Source of the DNA: Polaribacter sp.
GTDB lineage: Bacteria > Bacteroidota > Bacteroidia > Flavobacteriales > Flavobacteriaceae
Assembly (NCBI GenBank): GCA_029238315.1
Contig: JAQWGI010000017.1
Coordinates: 41,698 to 105,697, forward strand
DNA length: 64,000 nucleotides
Direction: 5' to 3'
How positions within the stretch are numbered: the first letter of the stretch is position 1; the number at the start of each line of letters is the position of its first letter. Under the pieces are notes generated by a model. That model saw only the letters and a list, made by a program, of their open reading frames with translations, had not been told where the DNA came from and ran no database searches. The position numbers were made by a program, and so were the translations under genes. This document shows positions 8,485 through 17,730 of this stretch, in pieces.

Positions 8485-9459
8485 TTATTTATTTAAAGCC
8501 ATTTCTATAGCGTTGTCAAATAAATCTGACAAACTAATATTAGCTTGGTTTGCTTGTTGTGGTAAAATACTTTCTTCGGTTAAACCCGGAACGGTGTTCA
8601 TTTCTAAGAAATGAGGTTCGTTATTTACTAAAATAAACTCTGAGCGAGAAAACCCACTCATATTTAAGATTAGGTAAACTTTTTTAGCAATAATTCTCAC
8701 TTTTTCTGCAATCTCTTCTGATATTCTTGCGGGTGTAATTTCTTTTGATTTACCTTGATACTTTGCTTCGTAATCAAAGAAGTCATTTTCGGTTGTAATT
8801 TCTGTAATAGGTAAAACTTTTAGAGCTCCTTTGTATTGAATTACGCCAACAGAAACTTCAGTGCCATCTAAAAAACTTTCTATTAAAATTTCTGAATCTT
8901 CTTTGTAAGCTTTTTCAATTCCAACCATAAATTCTTCTGCTGAATATACTTTTGAAATCCCGAAGCTAGAACCAGCATTATTTGGTTTTATAAAACAAGG
9001 TAAGCCAACTACTTTAATTATTTTACTTGTGTTTATTTTATCACCTTTATTTAAATAGACTGATTTTGCAGTCGGAATCCCGTAATGTTTTACAACACTT
9101 AAACAATCCCTTTTGTTAAAAGTTAATGCCATTTGATAAAAAGGCGCAGAAGTATGTTTCATTCCGATTAAATCAAAATAAGCTAAGATTTTTCCATCTT
9201 CACCTGGTGTGCCATGGATGGCATTAAAAACACAATCGAAAGTGATTTTTGTGTCATTTATTCTAACAGAAAAATCATTTTTATCAATTGGATATTCGGC
9301 ATTTTCAACAACAACAATCCATTTCTCTTTAAAAATATGAACCTTGAACGGATTGTACTTTTGTCTATCCAAATTATTGTAAACAACACCACCACTTTTT
9401 AATGAGATGTTTACTTCAGAGGAAAATCCTCCCATTACTATTGCAATGTTTTTTTTCAT
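8485..9459 (-). CDS. ddl: D-alanine--D-alanine ligase
   Basis: About 324 aa with an ATP-grasp fold. Ligates two D-alanines for the peptidoglycan stem. The N-terminal glycine-rich GGFSSE segment, the HGTPGEDG loop, the central ATP-grasp lid and the C-terminal EMNTVPGLT metal/substrate motif are all present. The ATG at 9459 (MKKNIAIV) aligns with the usual start. An upstream in-frame ATG at 9471 adds four residues. It diverges from the PASTA gene. Confidence 0.96.
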   Translation of the reverse strand: MKKNIAIVMGGFSSEVNISLKSGGVVYNNLDRQKYNPFKVHIFKEKWIVVVENAEYPIDKNDFSVRINDTKITFDCVFNAIHGTPGEDGKILAYFDLIGMKHTSAPFYQMALTFNKRDCLSVVKHYGIPTAKSVYLNKGDKINTSKIIKVVGLPCFIKPNNAGSSFGISKVYSAEEFMVGIEKAYKEDSEILIESFLDGTEVSVGVIQYKGALKVLPITEITTENDFFDYEAKYQGKSKEITPARISEEIAEKVRIIAKKVYLILNMSGFSRSEFILVNNEPHFLEMNTVPGLTEESILPQQANQANISLSDLFDNAIEMALNK

Positions 9460-9535
9460 TGTAAAATACATAACTGCCTTTTGCAGTAAAACAAATTTAT
9501 CAAAATATAAATAGAAAGACTAACGTTTGGTTTTA

Positions 9536-9543
9536 TATCTTTG
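9536..9543 (+). promoter_or_regulatory. Candidate -7 box of the PASTA-rluD transcript (TATCTTTG)
   Basis: TATCTTTG fits TAnnTTTG and lies 14 nt before the PASTA start codon. The -33 element is not convincing. Confidence 0.4.
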
Positions 9544-9557
9544 CAATTATTAAAAAA

Positions 9558-10115
9558 ATGATCATGAGTATTTTTAAATTTATAAAAAGTATTTCTTTTT
9601 TTAAGCAAATCGCTATTGCGATTGTTGCTTTTTTTATCGTCATATTTGGTTTTCAATGGTGGTTTGGGTTTACTACAAATCACGATCAAAAAATTAAAGT
9701 ACCAGATTTACATAAAATCAAACTGACCGAAGTTGCAGCAAAATTAGAAGCGTTACATTTAAGTTTTGTTGTAATAGATTCTACAAGATACAATCCTGCA
9801 TATCCAAATAAGTCTGTAATCGAACAAGAGCCAGAGGCTGGAGATTTTGTAAAAGAAAATAGAAAAATTTACTTAACTGTTAATCCATCTAAATACAACG
9901 ATGTTTTAGTGCCGGATTTAAAGGGAAAAACAAAAAGACAAGCTATTACACATTTAAGTTCGATAGGTTTTAGAATTGGCGATTTTTCTTACATTAAAGA
10001 TATTGGGAAAGACGTTGTTAGAGAAATGAATCACAAAGGAAAGGCCATAAAATCAGGAGATAAACTTCCTAAAAACTCATTAATTGATTTGGTTTTAGGT
10101 GACGGAAATAGATAA
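9558..10115 (+). CDS. Membrane-anchored PASTA-domain protein
   Basis: 185 aa. A short cytoplasmic tail, one membrane helix (about residues 12-34) and two PASTA repeats outside (about 46-115 with KVPDLHKIKLTEVAAKLE, and 117-182 with LVPDLKGKTKRQAITHL). PASTA domains bind muropeptides or beta-lactams in Ser/Thr kinases and PBPs. Here there is no kinase or penicillin-binding domain. Its place between ddl and an RluD-type gene points to the cell wall, but its role is not established. The 3' end overlaps the possible GTG start of the next gene. Confidence 0.88.
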   Translation: MIMSIFKFIKSISFFKQIAIAIVAFFIVIFGFQWWFGFTTNHDQKIKVPDLHKIKLTEVAAKLEALHLSFVVIDSTRYNPAYPNKSVIEQEPEAGDFVKENRKIYLTVNPSKYNDVLVPDLKGKTKRQAITHLSSIGFRIGDFSYIKDIGKDVVREMNHKGKAIKSGDKLPKNSLIDLVLGDGNR

Positions 10116-10122
10116 TTTGAAG

Positions 10123-11154
10123 ATGCAAGAAGAGAATACTGATATAGAAAACGAAGAATTGTACGAGCATTTTAGATTTACTGCTAGTGAAGGGCAAGAG
10201 CCTTTAAGAGTAGATAAGTTTTTAATGAATTTTGTAGAAAATGCAACTAGGAATAAAGTGCAACAAGCAGCCAAAGCAGGTAATGTTTTAGTAAATGATA
10301 TTGCTGTAAAGTCTAACTATAAGGTAAAACCAAGTGATGTTGTTAGGGTTGTGCTAGCGCATCCGCCAGCAGAAAATTTATTGGTTGCAGAAGACATTCC
10401 ATTAGATATTATTTTTGAAGACGACACCTTAATTGTGGTAAATAAACCAGCTGGAATGGTGGTGCATCCAGGTCATGGAAATTATTCTGGAACTTTGGTA
10501 AACGGATTGATTCATCACATAGAAAATTTACCTACAAATTCTAACGAACGTCCTGGTTTAGTGCATAGAATCGATAAAGACACAAGCGGATTATTAGTTG
10601 TTGCAAAAACCGAGTTTGCAATGGCGCATTTGTCAAAACAATTTTTTGATAGAACTACAGAGCGTTTATATTATGCATTGGTTTGGGGAAATATTGAGGA
10701 GGACGAAGGACGCATTGAAGGAAATATTGGGCGTAGTTTTAAAAATCGTTTACAAATGGATGTTTTTCCCGAAGGCGATTTTGGAAAACACGCGGTTACT
10801 CATTATAAAGTGTTAGAGCGTTTAACGTATGTTACGCTGGTTCAATGTAAATTAGAAACTGGGAGAACACATCAAATTAGAGCGCATTTTAAACATATTG
10901 GTCATACATTATTTAATGATGAACGTTATGGAGGAGACGATATTTTAAAAGGAACCACCTTTACAAAATACAAGCAATTTGTACAGAATTGTTTTAAGAC
11001 TTTACCAAGACAAGCGTTACATGCAAAAACTTTAGGATTTACGCATCCAACAACCGGAGAGTTTATGCGTTTTAATTCAGAAATCCCAGAAGATATTGCC
11101 AACTGTCTAGAGAAATGGAGAACTTACACAATTAATTCTAAAGACGAGATTTAA
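10123..11154 (+). CDS. RluA-family 23S rRNA pseudouridine synthase (RluD-like)
   Basis: 343 aa from the ATG at 10123. A GTG at 10099 would add eight residues and overlap the previous gene. Isomerises uridine to pseudouridine in structured RNA. An N-terminal S4 RNA-binding domain (about 20-85, PLRVDKFLMNF onward) precedes the catalytic domain. The latter carries the signature HRIDKDTSG with the catalytic Asp, then RTERLYYALVWG-like and GRTHQIRAHF motifs. The overall form is closest to RluD (U1911/1915/1917 of 23S rRNA). The exact targets are inference. Confidence 0.92.
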   Translation: MQEENTDIENEELYEHFRFTASEGQEPLRVDKFLMNFVENATRNKVQQAAKAGNVLVNDIAVKSNYKVKPSDVVRVVLAHPPAENLLVAEDIPLDIIFEDDTLIVVNKPAGMVVHPGHGNYSGTLVNGLIHHIENLPTNSNERPGLVHRIDKDTSGLLVVAKTEFAMAHLSKQFFDRTTERLYYALVWGNIEEDEGRIEGNIGRSFKNRLQMDVFPEGDFGKHAVTHYKVLERLTYVTLVQCKLETGRTHQIRAHFKHIGHTLFNDERYGGDDILKGTTFTKYKQFVQNCFKTLPRQALHAKTLGFTHPTTGEFMRFNSEIPEDIANCLEKWRTYTINSKDEI

Positions 11155-11357
11155 TTTTTTATTTTAAACAGTGGCTCAGTTTTGCTGAACTAAATTCGGT
11201 TAATTAAGCGTTATTTAAGAATAAGAGTACATAGAGTGTCTTTATCAATTTTTCTTATTGGAGTATTCTTATTATTTTTATAATCACTTTGAAAAATTTA
11301 TCTGAGAATTGTATTTTTACACACTCAGTAATCAAAATATAAAGAATTGTTTTTCTT

Positions 11358-12116
11358 ATGAAAATAATCATATCTCCAGCCAAATCATTAGACTTTGAAA
11401 CAAAAGCGACTACAAGCCTGTATACACAACCGCAGTTTTTAGAGCAATCAGAAAAATTGAACAGAAAATTAAAAACACTTTCTAAAAAGAAATTGTCAGA
11501 TTTTATGGGTATTTCTGCAGATTTAGCTGCGTTGAATCATGAGCGAAATCAAAATTGGCAAATCCCATTCACTACAGAAAACGCCAAGCAAGCAGCATTT
11601 GCTTTTACAGGAGAGGTTTTTAGAGGAATTGATGTAGCATCTTTACCTTTAGAGAAACTACCTATTTTACAAGATAGATTACGAATTTTATCTGGCTTGT
11701 ATGGTTTGTTAAAGCCTCTAGATTTAATGCAGCCATATCGATTAGAGATGGGTAAAAAATTAAAAGTAGGTAGTACAGAAAACTTGTATAAATTTTGGGG
11801 AAATAGTCTTACTGAATCTTTAAATAATGAATTGACAGACACTGATTTGTTGGTTAATTTAGCAAGTTCAGAGTATTTTAAGGCAGTGAATCAGAAAATG
11901 TTAAAAGTGCCAATGATTACCCCTGTTTTTAAAGATTTTAAAAACGGACAATATAAAACGATAATGACATTTGCGAAAAAAGCTCGCGGATTAATGGTGC
12001 GTTATATAATTGATAACAACATTACAACTGTTGAAGGTTTAAAAGCGTTTAATATCGAAAAATATCGGTTTTCAGAAGAAATGTCTACCAAAACAGCATT
12101 GGTTTTTACTAGATGA
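11358..12116 (+). CDS. yaaA: Peroxide stress protein YaaA (DUF328)
   Basis: 252 aa, full length. E. coli YaaA lowers intracellular iron during peroxide stress and binds DNA. The family opening ISPAKSLDF (residues 4-12) and the YGLLKPLDLMQPYRLEMG block near 117-134 are clear, as is the C-terminal FAKKARGLMVRYII segment. It converges on blh with an 8-nt overlap of coding ends. The 203 bp before it hold no convincing gene. Confidence 0.95.
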   Translation: MKIIISPAKSLDFETKATTSLYTQPQFLEQSEKLNRKLKTLSKKKLSDFMGISADLAALNHERNQNWQIPFTTENAKQAAFAFTGEVFRGIDVASLPLEKLPILQDRLRILSGLYGLLKPLDLMQPYRLEMGKKLKVGSTENLYKFWGNSLTESLNNELTDTDLLVNLASSEYFKAVNQKMLKVPMITPVFKDFKNGQYKTIMTFAKKARGLMVRYIIDNNITTVEGLKAFNIEKYRFSEEMSTKTALVFTR

Positions 12117-12999
12117 ATTTCATTCTAGACATTACCCACATATGTGGAACTGTAACTGAAAATAATATTACAAATAAGCTTGAGGAAAATAACTTAATAT
12201 TTGGTGTAAAAATATAAAGTATAAGAATACTAGAAGCGCTAATCAGCCAATATAAAAATGCTTTTTTTATAAATTTTAGTAAAGTAGTTTTATTTACTTC
12301 ACCAGATAAAAATAACACCTGATTTAATATAGAAGGCAATGAGTGCCATAAAATAAAATAAATAGCAAAACCAAATATTAAAGATGTAGTTTTAAATACT
12401 AAAAATAAAAACATTATGTAAAATACCTCTTCTAAAGTTTCTTTTAATAAGATTTTCTTATTTAATTTAAAATATATATGCAATAGTATAAAAATAATAA
12501 TATTTACTATCAATGTAGTTTTAATTATATTTGAATTAAGGTATGTACCTGTTAAATCTACCATTATTGTTTTTAACTGTGGTTTGGAGTTGTAAAATAG
12601 CATTCCGAAAATAATTAACCCATAATTTATATAGTATAGCTTATCTAGCTTGTTCCTTGTTCTAATTTTATTAGAGTTATGCTCTTCTCCGAAGTGATAT
12701 GAGCTTATAACTATAAACATAATAATTGCTAGAAAAGCATTAAAAAAGAAAAAAGATACACATAATGATATCAAAAACAGATAAATAAGTAAATTTTTGA
12801 AAAATATTTTTTTTCTGTTTAAATCTGTTTTTGAAAGAATCAGTAAGTCATTAGCTCCATGAATTACACCTACTGTAATTACTAGGAAAAATGCAATTGA
12901 GTCCTCAATTATTTCACCGAATTGAATACCTATCCAAAATAACAAAAAGGTAAAAAAAACCTTAAAATTTTGATAATATGAAAATATTTTATGATTCAT
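12109..12999 (-). CDS. blh: Beta-carotene 15,15'-dioxygenase, Brp/Blh family
   Basis: 296 aa, about 7-8 hydrophobic segments. Cleaves beta-carotene to two retinals, supplying the proteorhodopsin chromophore. Conserved histidines are placed as in the family: GVIHGANDLL near residue 50, SSYHFGEEHN near 100-110, LWHSLPSIL near 225 and VPHMWVM near the C-terminus. These are candidate iron ligands. It diverges from the proteorhodopsin gene with 88 bp between start codons, the common flavobacterial arrangement. Genes for beta-carotene synthesis are not in the window. Confidence 0.95.
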   Translation of the reverse strand: MNHKIFSYYQNFKVFFTFLLFWIGIQFGEIIEDSIAFFLVITVGVIHGANDLLILSKTDLNRKKIFFKNLLIYLFLISLCVSFFFFNAFLAIIMFIVISSYHFGEEHNSNKIRTRNKLDKLYYINYGLIIFGMLFYNSKPQLKTIMVDLTGTYLNSNIIKTTLIVNIIIFILLHIYFKLNKKILLKETLEEVFYIMFLFLVFKTTSLIFGFAIYFILWHSLPSILNQVLFLSGEVNKTTLLKFIKKAFLYWLISASSILILYIFTPNIKLFSSSLFVILFSVTVPHMWVMSRMKFI

Positions 13000-13000
13000 A

Positions 13001-13032
13001 TTGCTAATATAATATTTTTTATTGTATTTTTG
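13001..13032 (+). promoter_or_regulatory. Candidate promoter of the proteorhodopsin gene
   Basis: TTG (13001-13003), a 21-nt spacer and TATTTTTG (13025-13032) match the Bacteroidota pattern TTG-N17-23-TAnnTTTG. It leaves a leader of roughly 50 nt before the proteorhodopsin ATG. The -33 element touches the start codon of the divergent blh gene. Confidence 0.5.
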
Positions 13033-13087
13033 TTTATCTATTTTAATTAATAGTTAAACAATATTATATTAATTTTAATTATTTATT

Positions 13088-13804
13088 ATGAATTTTACAC
13101 ACTTTTTAGCCATGTCAAAAATGGCTCCGGACGATTACGTAGGTTTTACATTCTTTGTTGGATGTATGGCTATGATGGCTGCATCAGCTTTTTTCTTTTT
13201 ATCAATGAATAGTTTTGATAAAAAATGGAGAACTTCTATTTTAGTTTCTGGTTTAATTACTTTTATAGCTGCTGTACATTATTTATATATGAGGGATTAT
13301 TGGGCTGAAAATGGAAAATCTCCAACTTTTTTTAGATATGTAGATTGGATTTTAACCGTACCACTAATGTGCGTGGAGTTCTACTTAATTCTAAAGGTAG
13401 CTGGCGCTAAAAAATCATTAATGTGGAGAATGATTCTATTTTCTGTAATAATGCTTGTAACAGGATATATTGGAGAAGTAATTGATAGACCAAATGCTTG
13501 GTTATGGGGCTTAATTTCTGGAGCTGCTTATTTTGTGATTGCCTATGACATATGGTTAGGTAGAGCAAAAAAAATAGCAGTTCAAGCTGGTGGAGCCGTT
13601 TTAAAAGCACACAAGGCATTGTGTTGGTTTGTATTAGTTGGTTGGGTAATTTATCCAATTGGTTATATGGCAGGAACCCCTGGTTGGTATGAAAGTATTT
13701 TTGGTGGTTTAAATCTAGATGTAGTTTATAATATTGGAGATGCTATTAACAAAATAGGCTTCGGATTGGTAATATATTCTCTAGCAGTAGAAAACTCTAA
13801 ATAG
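13088..13804 (+). CDS. Proteorhodopsin, green-tuned light-driven proton pump
   Basis: 238 aa, seven membrane helices. Retinal binds K222 in DAINKIGFG (helix G). The proton-pump triad is intact: D86 (primary acceptor and counterion), T90, and E97 (Schiff-base proton donor) in the helix C segment RYVDWILTVPLMCVEFYL. H64 matches the His that pairs with the counterion in marine PRs. The spectral-tuning position (105 in the reference protein) is M94, the state associated with green absorption in flavobacteria. The blue-absorbing state has Gln. The gene has its own terminator and is divergent from blh. Confidence 0.97.
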   Translation: MNFTHFLAMSKMAPDDYVGFTFFVGCMAMMAASAFFFLSMNSFDKKWRTSILVSGLITFIAAVHYLYMRDYWAENGKSPTFFRYVDWILTVPLMCVEFYLILKVAGAKKSLMWRMILFSVIMLVTGYIGEVIDRPNAWLWGLISGAAYFVIAYDIWLGRAKKIAVQAGGAVLKAHKALCWFVLVGWVIYPIGYMAGTPGWYESIFGGLNLDVVYNIGDAINKIGFGLVIYSLAVENSK

Positions 13805-13827
13805 TCAAAAAGGAGATTTTAATATTT

Positions 13828-13870
13828 AATACCCTCAATAGTAATTATATTATTGGGGGTATTTTTTTTT
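13828..13870 (+). terminator. Rho-independent terminator after proteorhodopsin
   Basis: Stem AATACCCTCAATA / TATTGGGGGTATT (one G-T wobble) with a 10-nt loop, followed by nine T. The T run reaches the stop codon of the convergent serine dehydratase gene. Confidence 0.85.
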
Positions 13871-15293
13871 AACAATCTGCCAAGCCAACAGTAATTGCCA
13901 AACCGCCTTCAGAAGTTTCTTTGTAGTTTCTATTCATGTCTTTTGCAGTTTCCCACATGGTATCAATTACTTTATCTAAAGGTACTTTTGTTTCTTTTGG
14001 ATCTGTTTCTAAGGCCAATTCAGCAGCGTTTATTGCTTTAATGGCACCCATTGCATTTCTTTCTATACAAGGAATTTGAACCAAGCCGCCAATCGGGTCA
14101 CAAGTTAAACCTAAATGGTGTTCCATGGCAATTTCTGCAGCTACTAAACACTGTGCAGAGGTACCGCCTAAAAGCTCTGTTAAAGCAGCAGCGGCCATTG
14201 CAGAAGAAACACCAATCTCTGCTTGACACCCACCCATTGCAGCAGATATTGTTGCATTTTTCTTAAAAATACTTCCAATTTCTCCAGCAGTTAATAAGAA
14301 TTTTTTAATATCATTAAAATCAGCATCATGATTTTCAATTACCAAATAGTACATTAAAACGGCTGGTATAACTCCTGCACTTCCATTAGTTGGTGCTGTT
14401 ACAACACGTCCTAAAGAAGCATTTACTTCGTTTACAGACAATGCAAAGCAACTTACCCATTTTAAGATTTCTCTAAATTTAACTTCTGTACTTCTGATGG
14501 CTGTAATCCATTCTTTTGGATTTGAATATTTGCCTTCTTTTATCAATTTATTGTGCATTGCTAAAGCACGCCTTTTTACGTTTAATCCGCCAGGTAATAT
14601 TCCGTCTGTATGACAACCAATGTACATGCATTCTAACATCGTATCCCAAATTCTACGCAATTCAAAATCAATTTCATCGGCAGATTTTAATTCCAATTCG
14701 TTTAAAAATACAATGTCAGAAATTGATTTGTTGTCTCGTTCGCAATATTCTTCTAGTTGTTTTGCTCTGTTGATAGGATATGGAAAGTTTTGTTTTGAAA
14801 TTTCAATATCGTCTTCTAAATTATCTTCTTCTTGTACAATAAAACCACCACCAATTGAATAATAGGTTTCTTTAGAAAGTATTTTAGAATCATGGTAGGC
14901 TATAAATGTAATTCCGTTTGAATGAAACGGTAAAAAATCTCTATTAAAAGTAATCGTATTTTCGTTGTGCGGAACCTCATCTAATCCATTTAGTTTTAAA
15001 ATTCCAGTTTCTTTGATATTTGAAATGATTGAATTTATAGAATCAATTGGAACAAATTCAGGATCAGTTCCACTTAATCCTAATAAAACCGCTAAATCTG
15101 TTGCATGTCCTTTCCCTGTTAACGATAGCGATCCATACAAATCAACATGAATATGGGTAACTGCATCTGTAATGATTTCAAGATTTAATTTTTTAATCCA
15201 AAGTTGTGCAGCACGCCAAGGACCTAAAGTGTGAGAACTTGAGGGCCCGACACCGATTTTTAACATATCAAAAACGCTAATAAATTGCGACAT
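13869..15293 (-). CDS. sdaA: L-serine ammonia-lyase (iron-sulfur, single chain)
   Basis: 474 aa. Converts L-serine to pyruvate and ammonia. The N-terminal beta domain starts with SVFDMLKIGVGPSSSHT, the anion-binding loop. The alpha domain holds the 4Fe-4S cysteines in GCQAEIGVSSAMAAA and LTCDPIGGLVQIPCIERN. Length and domain order match the fused bacterial type (SdaA/SdaB-like). It stands alone on the minus strand between the proteorhodopsin terminator and dnaK. Confidence 0.95.
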   Translation of the reverse strand: MSQFISVFDMLKIGVGPSSSHTLGPWRAAQLWIKKLNLEIITDAVTHIHVDLYGSLSLTGKGHATDLAVLLGLSGTDPEFVPIDSINSIISNIKETGILKLNGLDEVPHNENTITFNRDFLPFHSNGITFIAYHDSKILSKETYYSIGGGFIVQEEDNLEDDIEISKQNFPYPINRAKQLEEYCERDNKSISDIVFLNELELKSADEIDFELRRIWDTMLECMYIGCHTDGILPGGLNVKRRALAMHNKLIKEGKYSNPKEWITAIRSTEVKFREILKWVSCFALSVNEVNASLGRVVTAPTNGSAGVIPAVLMYYLVIENHDADFNDIKKFLLTAGEIGSIFKKNATISAAMGGCQAEIGVSSAMAAAALTELLGGTSAQCLVAAEIAMEHHLGLTCDPIGGLVQIPCIERNAMGAIKAINAAELALETDPKETKVPLDKVIDTMWETAKDMNRNYKETSEGGLAITVGLADC

Positions 15294-15380
15294 ACATAAA
15301 TTTTTGGCTAATGTATAAAATTTGTCGATTTGAAAAATTTTATTTCAATGAATTTTACGTCATATAATAAAGTGTTTTTT

Positions 15381-15436
15381 CTGTCAACCTGTCACATTAT
15401 TATTGTTGAATTTCTTAGAAACTGACATTTTTTTGC
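15381..15436 (+). promoter_or_regulatory. Upstream region of dnaK with CTGTCA/CTGACA hexamers
   Basis: CTGTCA occurs at 15381-15386 and 15389-15394, and CTGACATTTTTTTGC at 15422-15436, about 80 nt before the dnaK start. No CIRCE inverted repeat is visible. Three related hexamers ahead of a heat-shock gene suggest a control site. This is inferred from position and repetition only. Confidence 0.3.
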
Positions 15437-15516
15437 TTAAAAAGTAATGGCATACAAATTGACTATTAGTAAATTGTAAAGTTGAAATAACAATATTAAT
15501 TATATAAATAACAATT

Positions 15517-17415
15517 ATGAGTAAGATTATAGGAATTGACTTAGGAACAACAAATTCATGTGTTTCCGTAATGGAAGGAAATGAGCCAGTTGTAATTCCT
15601 AATGCAGAAGGTAAAAGAACAACACCATCTATTATTGGTTTTGTTGAAGGTGGAGAACGTAAAGTTGGTGATCCAGCAAAAAGACAAGCTGTAACCAATC
15701 CAACAAAAACTGTTTATTCTATCAAACGTTTTATGGGAAACAAATTTTCTGAATCAAAAAATGAAGCAGAAAGAGTTCCTTATAAAGTTGTAAAAGGAGA
15801 TAACGATACACCAAGAGTAGATATTGACGGACGTTTATATACGCCACAAGAAATTTCTGCAATGGTATTACAAAAAATGAAAAAAACTGCTGAAGATTAT
15901 TTAGGACAAGATGTTTCTGAAGCAGTAATTACAGTTCCAGCATATTTTAACGATGCACAAAGACAAGCTACAAAAGAAGCTGGTGAAATTGCAGGTTTAC
16001 AAGTTCGTAGAATTATCAACGAACCAACCGCAGCTGCTTTAGCTTACGGAATGGACAAAAAAGGAGTTGACCAAAAAATCGTTGTTTTTGATTTTGGTGG
16101 TGGAACACATGATGTTTCTATCTTAGAATTAGGAGACGGAGTTTTTGAAGTTTTAGCAACTGATGGAGATACACATTTAGGTGGAGATGATGTTGATCAA
16201 AAAATTATCAACTGGTTAGCTGAAGAGTTTATCGCTGAAGAAAATATAGATTTGCGTAAAGATCCAATGGCGTTACAGCGTTTAAAAGAAGCTGCAGAAA
16301 AAGCGAAGATTGAATTATCTTCTTCTGCTGCAACAGAAATTAATTTACCATATGTTACGGCTACTGCAAGTGGACCAAAACACTTAGTAAGATCTTTGAC
16401 AAAAGCAAAGTTTGAGCAATTAATTGACGATTTAGTAAAAAGAACGATTGCTCCATGTTCTACTGCATTAAAAAACGCAGGCTTATCTACTTCTGATATT
16501 GATGAGGTAATTTTAGTAGGAGGTTCTACAAGAATTCCTGCAGTGCAAGAAGCAGTTGAGAAGTTCTTTGGGAAAGCACCAAGTAAAGGAGTAAACCCTG
16601 ATGAAGTTGTTGCGTTAGGAGCTGCAATTCAAGGAGGAGTTTTAACAGGAGATGTAAAAGATGTGTTGTTATTAGATGTAACACCTTTATCATTAGGTAT
16701 TGAAACAATGGGAAATGTATTTACAAAGTTAATTGATGCAAATACAACAATTCCAACTAAGAAATCACAAGTATTTTCTACAGCAGTAGACAATCAACCT
16801 TCAGTAGAGATTCACGTTTTACAAGGAGAAAGAGCAATGGCTGCAGATAACAATACAATTGGTCGTTTTCACTTAGACGGATTACCACCTGCACAAAGAG
16901 GAGTACCTCAAATTGAAGTAACTTTTGATATTGATGCCAATGGAATTATTAAAGTTTCTGCTTTAGATAAAGGAACAAATAAATCTCATGAAATTAGAAT
17001 TGAAGCTTCATCTGGATTATCAGAAGAAGAGATCGAGAAAATGAAGCAAGAAGCAGAAGCAAATGCTGATGCTGATAAAGAAGCTAAGGAAACTGCTGAA
17101 AAAATCAATGGTGCAGACGGAATGATTTTTCAAACAGAAAAGCAATTGAAAGAGTTTGGGGAAAAATTATCTGATGATAAAAAAGCTCCTATTGAAGCAG
17201 CATTAGTTGAGTTAAAAGCGGCTCATGAGTCTAAAGATCTTGCAAAAATTGATGCAGCAATGGAAACCATTAACGAAGCTTGGAAAGCTGCTTCTGAAGA
17301 AATGTACAAAGCAGAGCAAGAAGCTGGTGCTGGAGCAGGAGCTGAAGGGCAACCAGAAGCAAATGATGCACAAGGAGACAATGTAGAAGACGTAGATTTC
17401 GAAGAAGTAAAGTAA
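15517..17415 (+). CDS. dnaK: Molecular chaperone DnaK (Hsp70)
   Basis: 632 aa. ATP-dependent chaperone acting with DnaJ and GrpE on unfolded proteins. The nucleotide-binding domain starts with [13 protein letters not shown] (5-17) and contains [18 protein letters not shown] and the [11 protein letters not shown] phosphate-2 loop. The substrate-binding domain starts after [14 protein letters not shown] (388-401). The C-terminus is Glu/Ala/Gly-rich and ends in [10 protein letters not shown], the bacterial tail. No dnaJ or grpE is adjacent. Divergent from sdaA with a 223-bp spacer. Confidence 0.99.
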   Translation: MSKIIGIDLGTTNSCVSVMEGNEPVVIPNAEGKRTTPSIIGFVEGGERKVGDPAKRQAVTNPTKTVYSIKRFMGNKFSESKNEAERVPYKVVKGDNDTPRVDIDGRLYTPQEISAMVLQKMKKTAEDYLGQDVSEAVITVPAYFNDAQRQATKEAGEIAGLQVRRIINEPTAAALAYGMDKKGVDQKIVVFDFGGGTHDVSILELGDGVFEVLATDGDTHLGGDDVDQKIINWLAEEFIAEENIDLRKDPMALQRLKEAAEKAKIELSSSAATEINLPYVTATASGPKHLVRSLTKAKFEQLIDDLVKRTIAPCSTALKNAGLSTSDIDEVILVGGSTRIPAVQEAVEKFFGKAPSKGVNPDEVVALGAAIQGGVLTGDVKDVLLLDVTPLSLGIETMGNVFTKLIDANTTIPTKKSQVFSTAVDNQPSVEIHVLQGERAMAADNNTIGRFHLDGLPPAQRGVPQIEVTFDIDANGIIKVSALDKGTNKSHEIRIEASSGLSEEEIEKMKQEAEANADADKEAKETAEKINGADGMIFQTEKQLKEFGEKLSDDKKAPIEAALVELKAAHESKDLAKIDAAMETINEAWKAASEEMYKAEQEAGAGAGAEGQPEANDAQGDNVEDVDFEEVK

Positions 17416-17421
17416 GCAGAG

Positions 17422-17480
17422 AACCAATAACGCAATAGCGTTATTGTGTGAATCGCTTATCCCGCTGAAAAGCGGGATCT
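17422..17480 (+). repeat. Two short hairpins directly after dnaK
   Basis: AATAACGC-AATA-GCGTTATT is a perfect 8-bp stem with a 4-nt loop. It is followed by ATCCCGC-TGAAAA-GCGGGAT, a 7-bp stem. Neither has a T run, so they are not simple terminators. They may stabilise or process the 3' end of the dnaK mRNA. Confidence 0.6.
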
Positions 17481-17481
17481 A

Positions 17482-17559
17482 AGAACTAACTCAAGGTTTA
17501 AGTTTCAAGAATCAACTCAAGGTTTGAGTTTCAAGAACCAAAATAAGGTTTGAGTTTTA
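17482..17559. repeat. Three 26-bp imperfect tandem repeats, each self-complementary
   Basis: Units start at 17482, 17508 and 17534, each beginning AGAA and ending in a GTTT(G/A)AGTTT core. Within the first two units AACTCAA-GGT-TT(A/G)AGTT can fold on itself; the third has lost part of the left arm. No coding potential is seen in this stretch. Confidence 0.75.
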
Positions 17560-17616
17560 AAACTCTAAACTCGATTTGGAATCTTCAAAAAGAAAACAAG
17601 TTTTCTTAACATAATT

Positions 17617-17650
17617 AAAACGCAATCATTAATTTGGTTGCGTTTTTTTA
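17617..17650 (+). terminator. Rho-independent terminator of dnaK
   Basis: AAAACGCAA / TTGCGTTTT stem (9 bp) with a 12-nt loop and a run of T, 200 bp after the dnaK stop. It shows that a TTG at 17638, which opens the long frame of the next gene, cannot be the normal start. Confidence 0.85.
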
Positions 17651-17730
17651 ATACAATTAATTTCGATTTGAAAATCTATACTAAATCTAATTTTTTTAAA
17701 CATACTTTTTGTGAATTCCAACAAATTGGT

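Noticed and set aside
10099..10122. GTG start of the pseudouridine synthase
   Set aside because: Overlaps the PASTA gene and adds eight residues with no family support. It is possible but less likely than ATG 10123.
11215..11275. Possible inverted repeat AAGAATAAGAGTAC / GGAGTATTCTTATT before yaaA
   Set aside because: Only partly complementary with several mismatches in AT-rich DNA; it could be chance.
17638..17730. TTG start of the unknown gene at 17638
   Set aside because: It lies inside the stem of the dnaK terminator; the ATG at 17731 gives a normal start.
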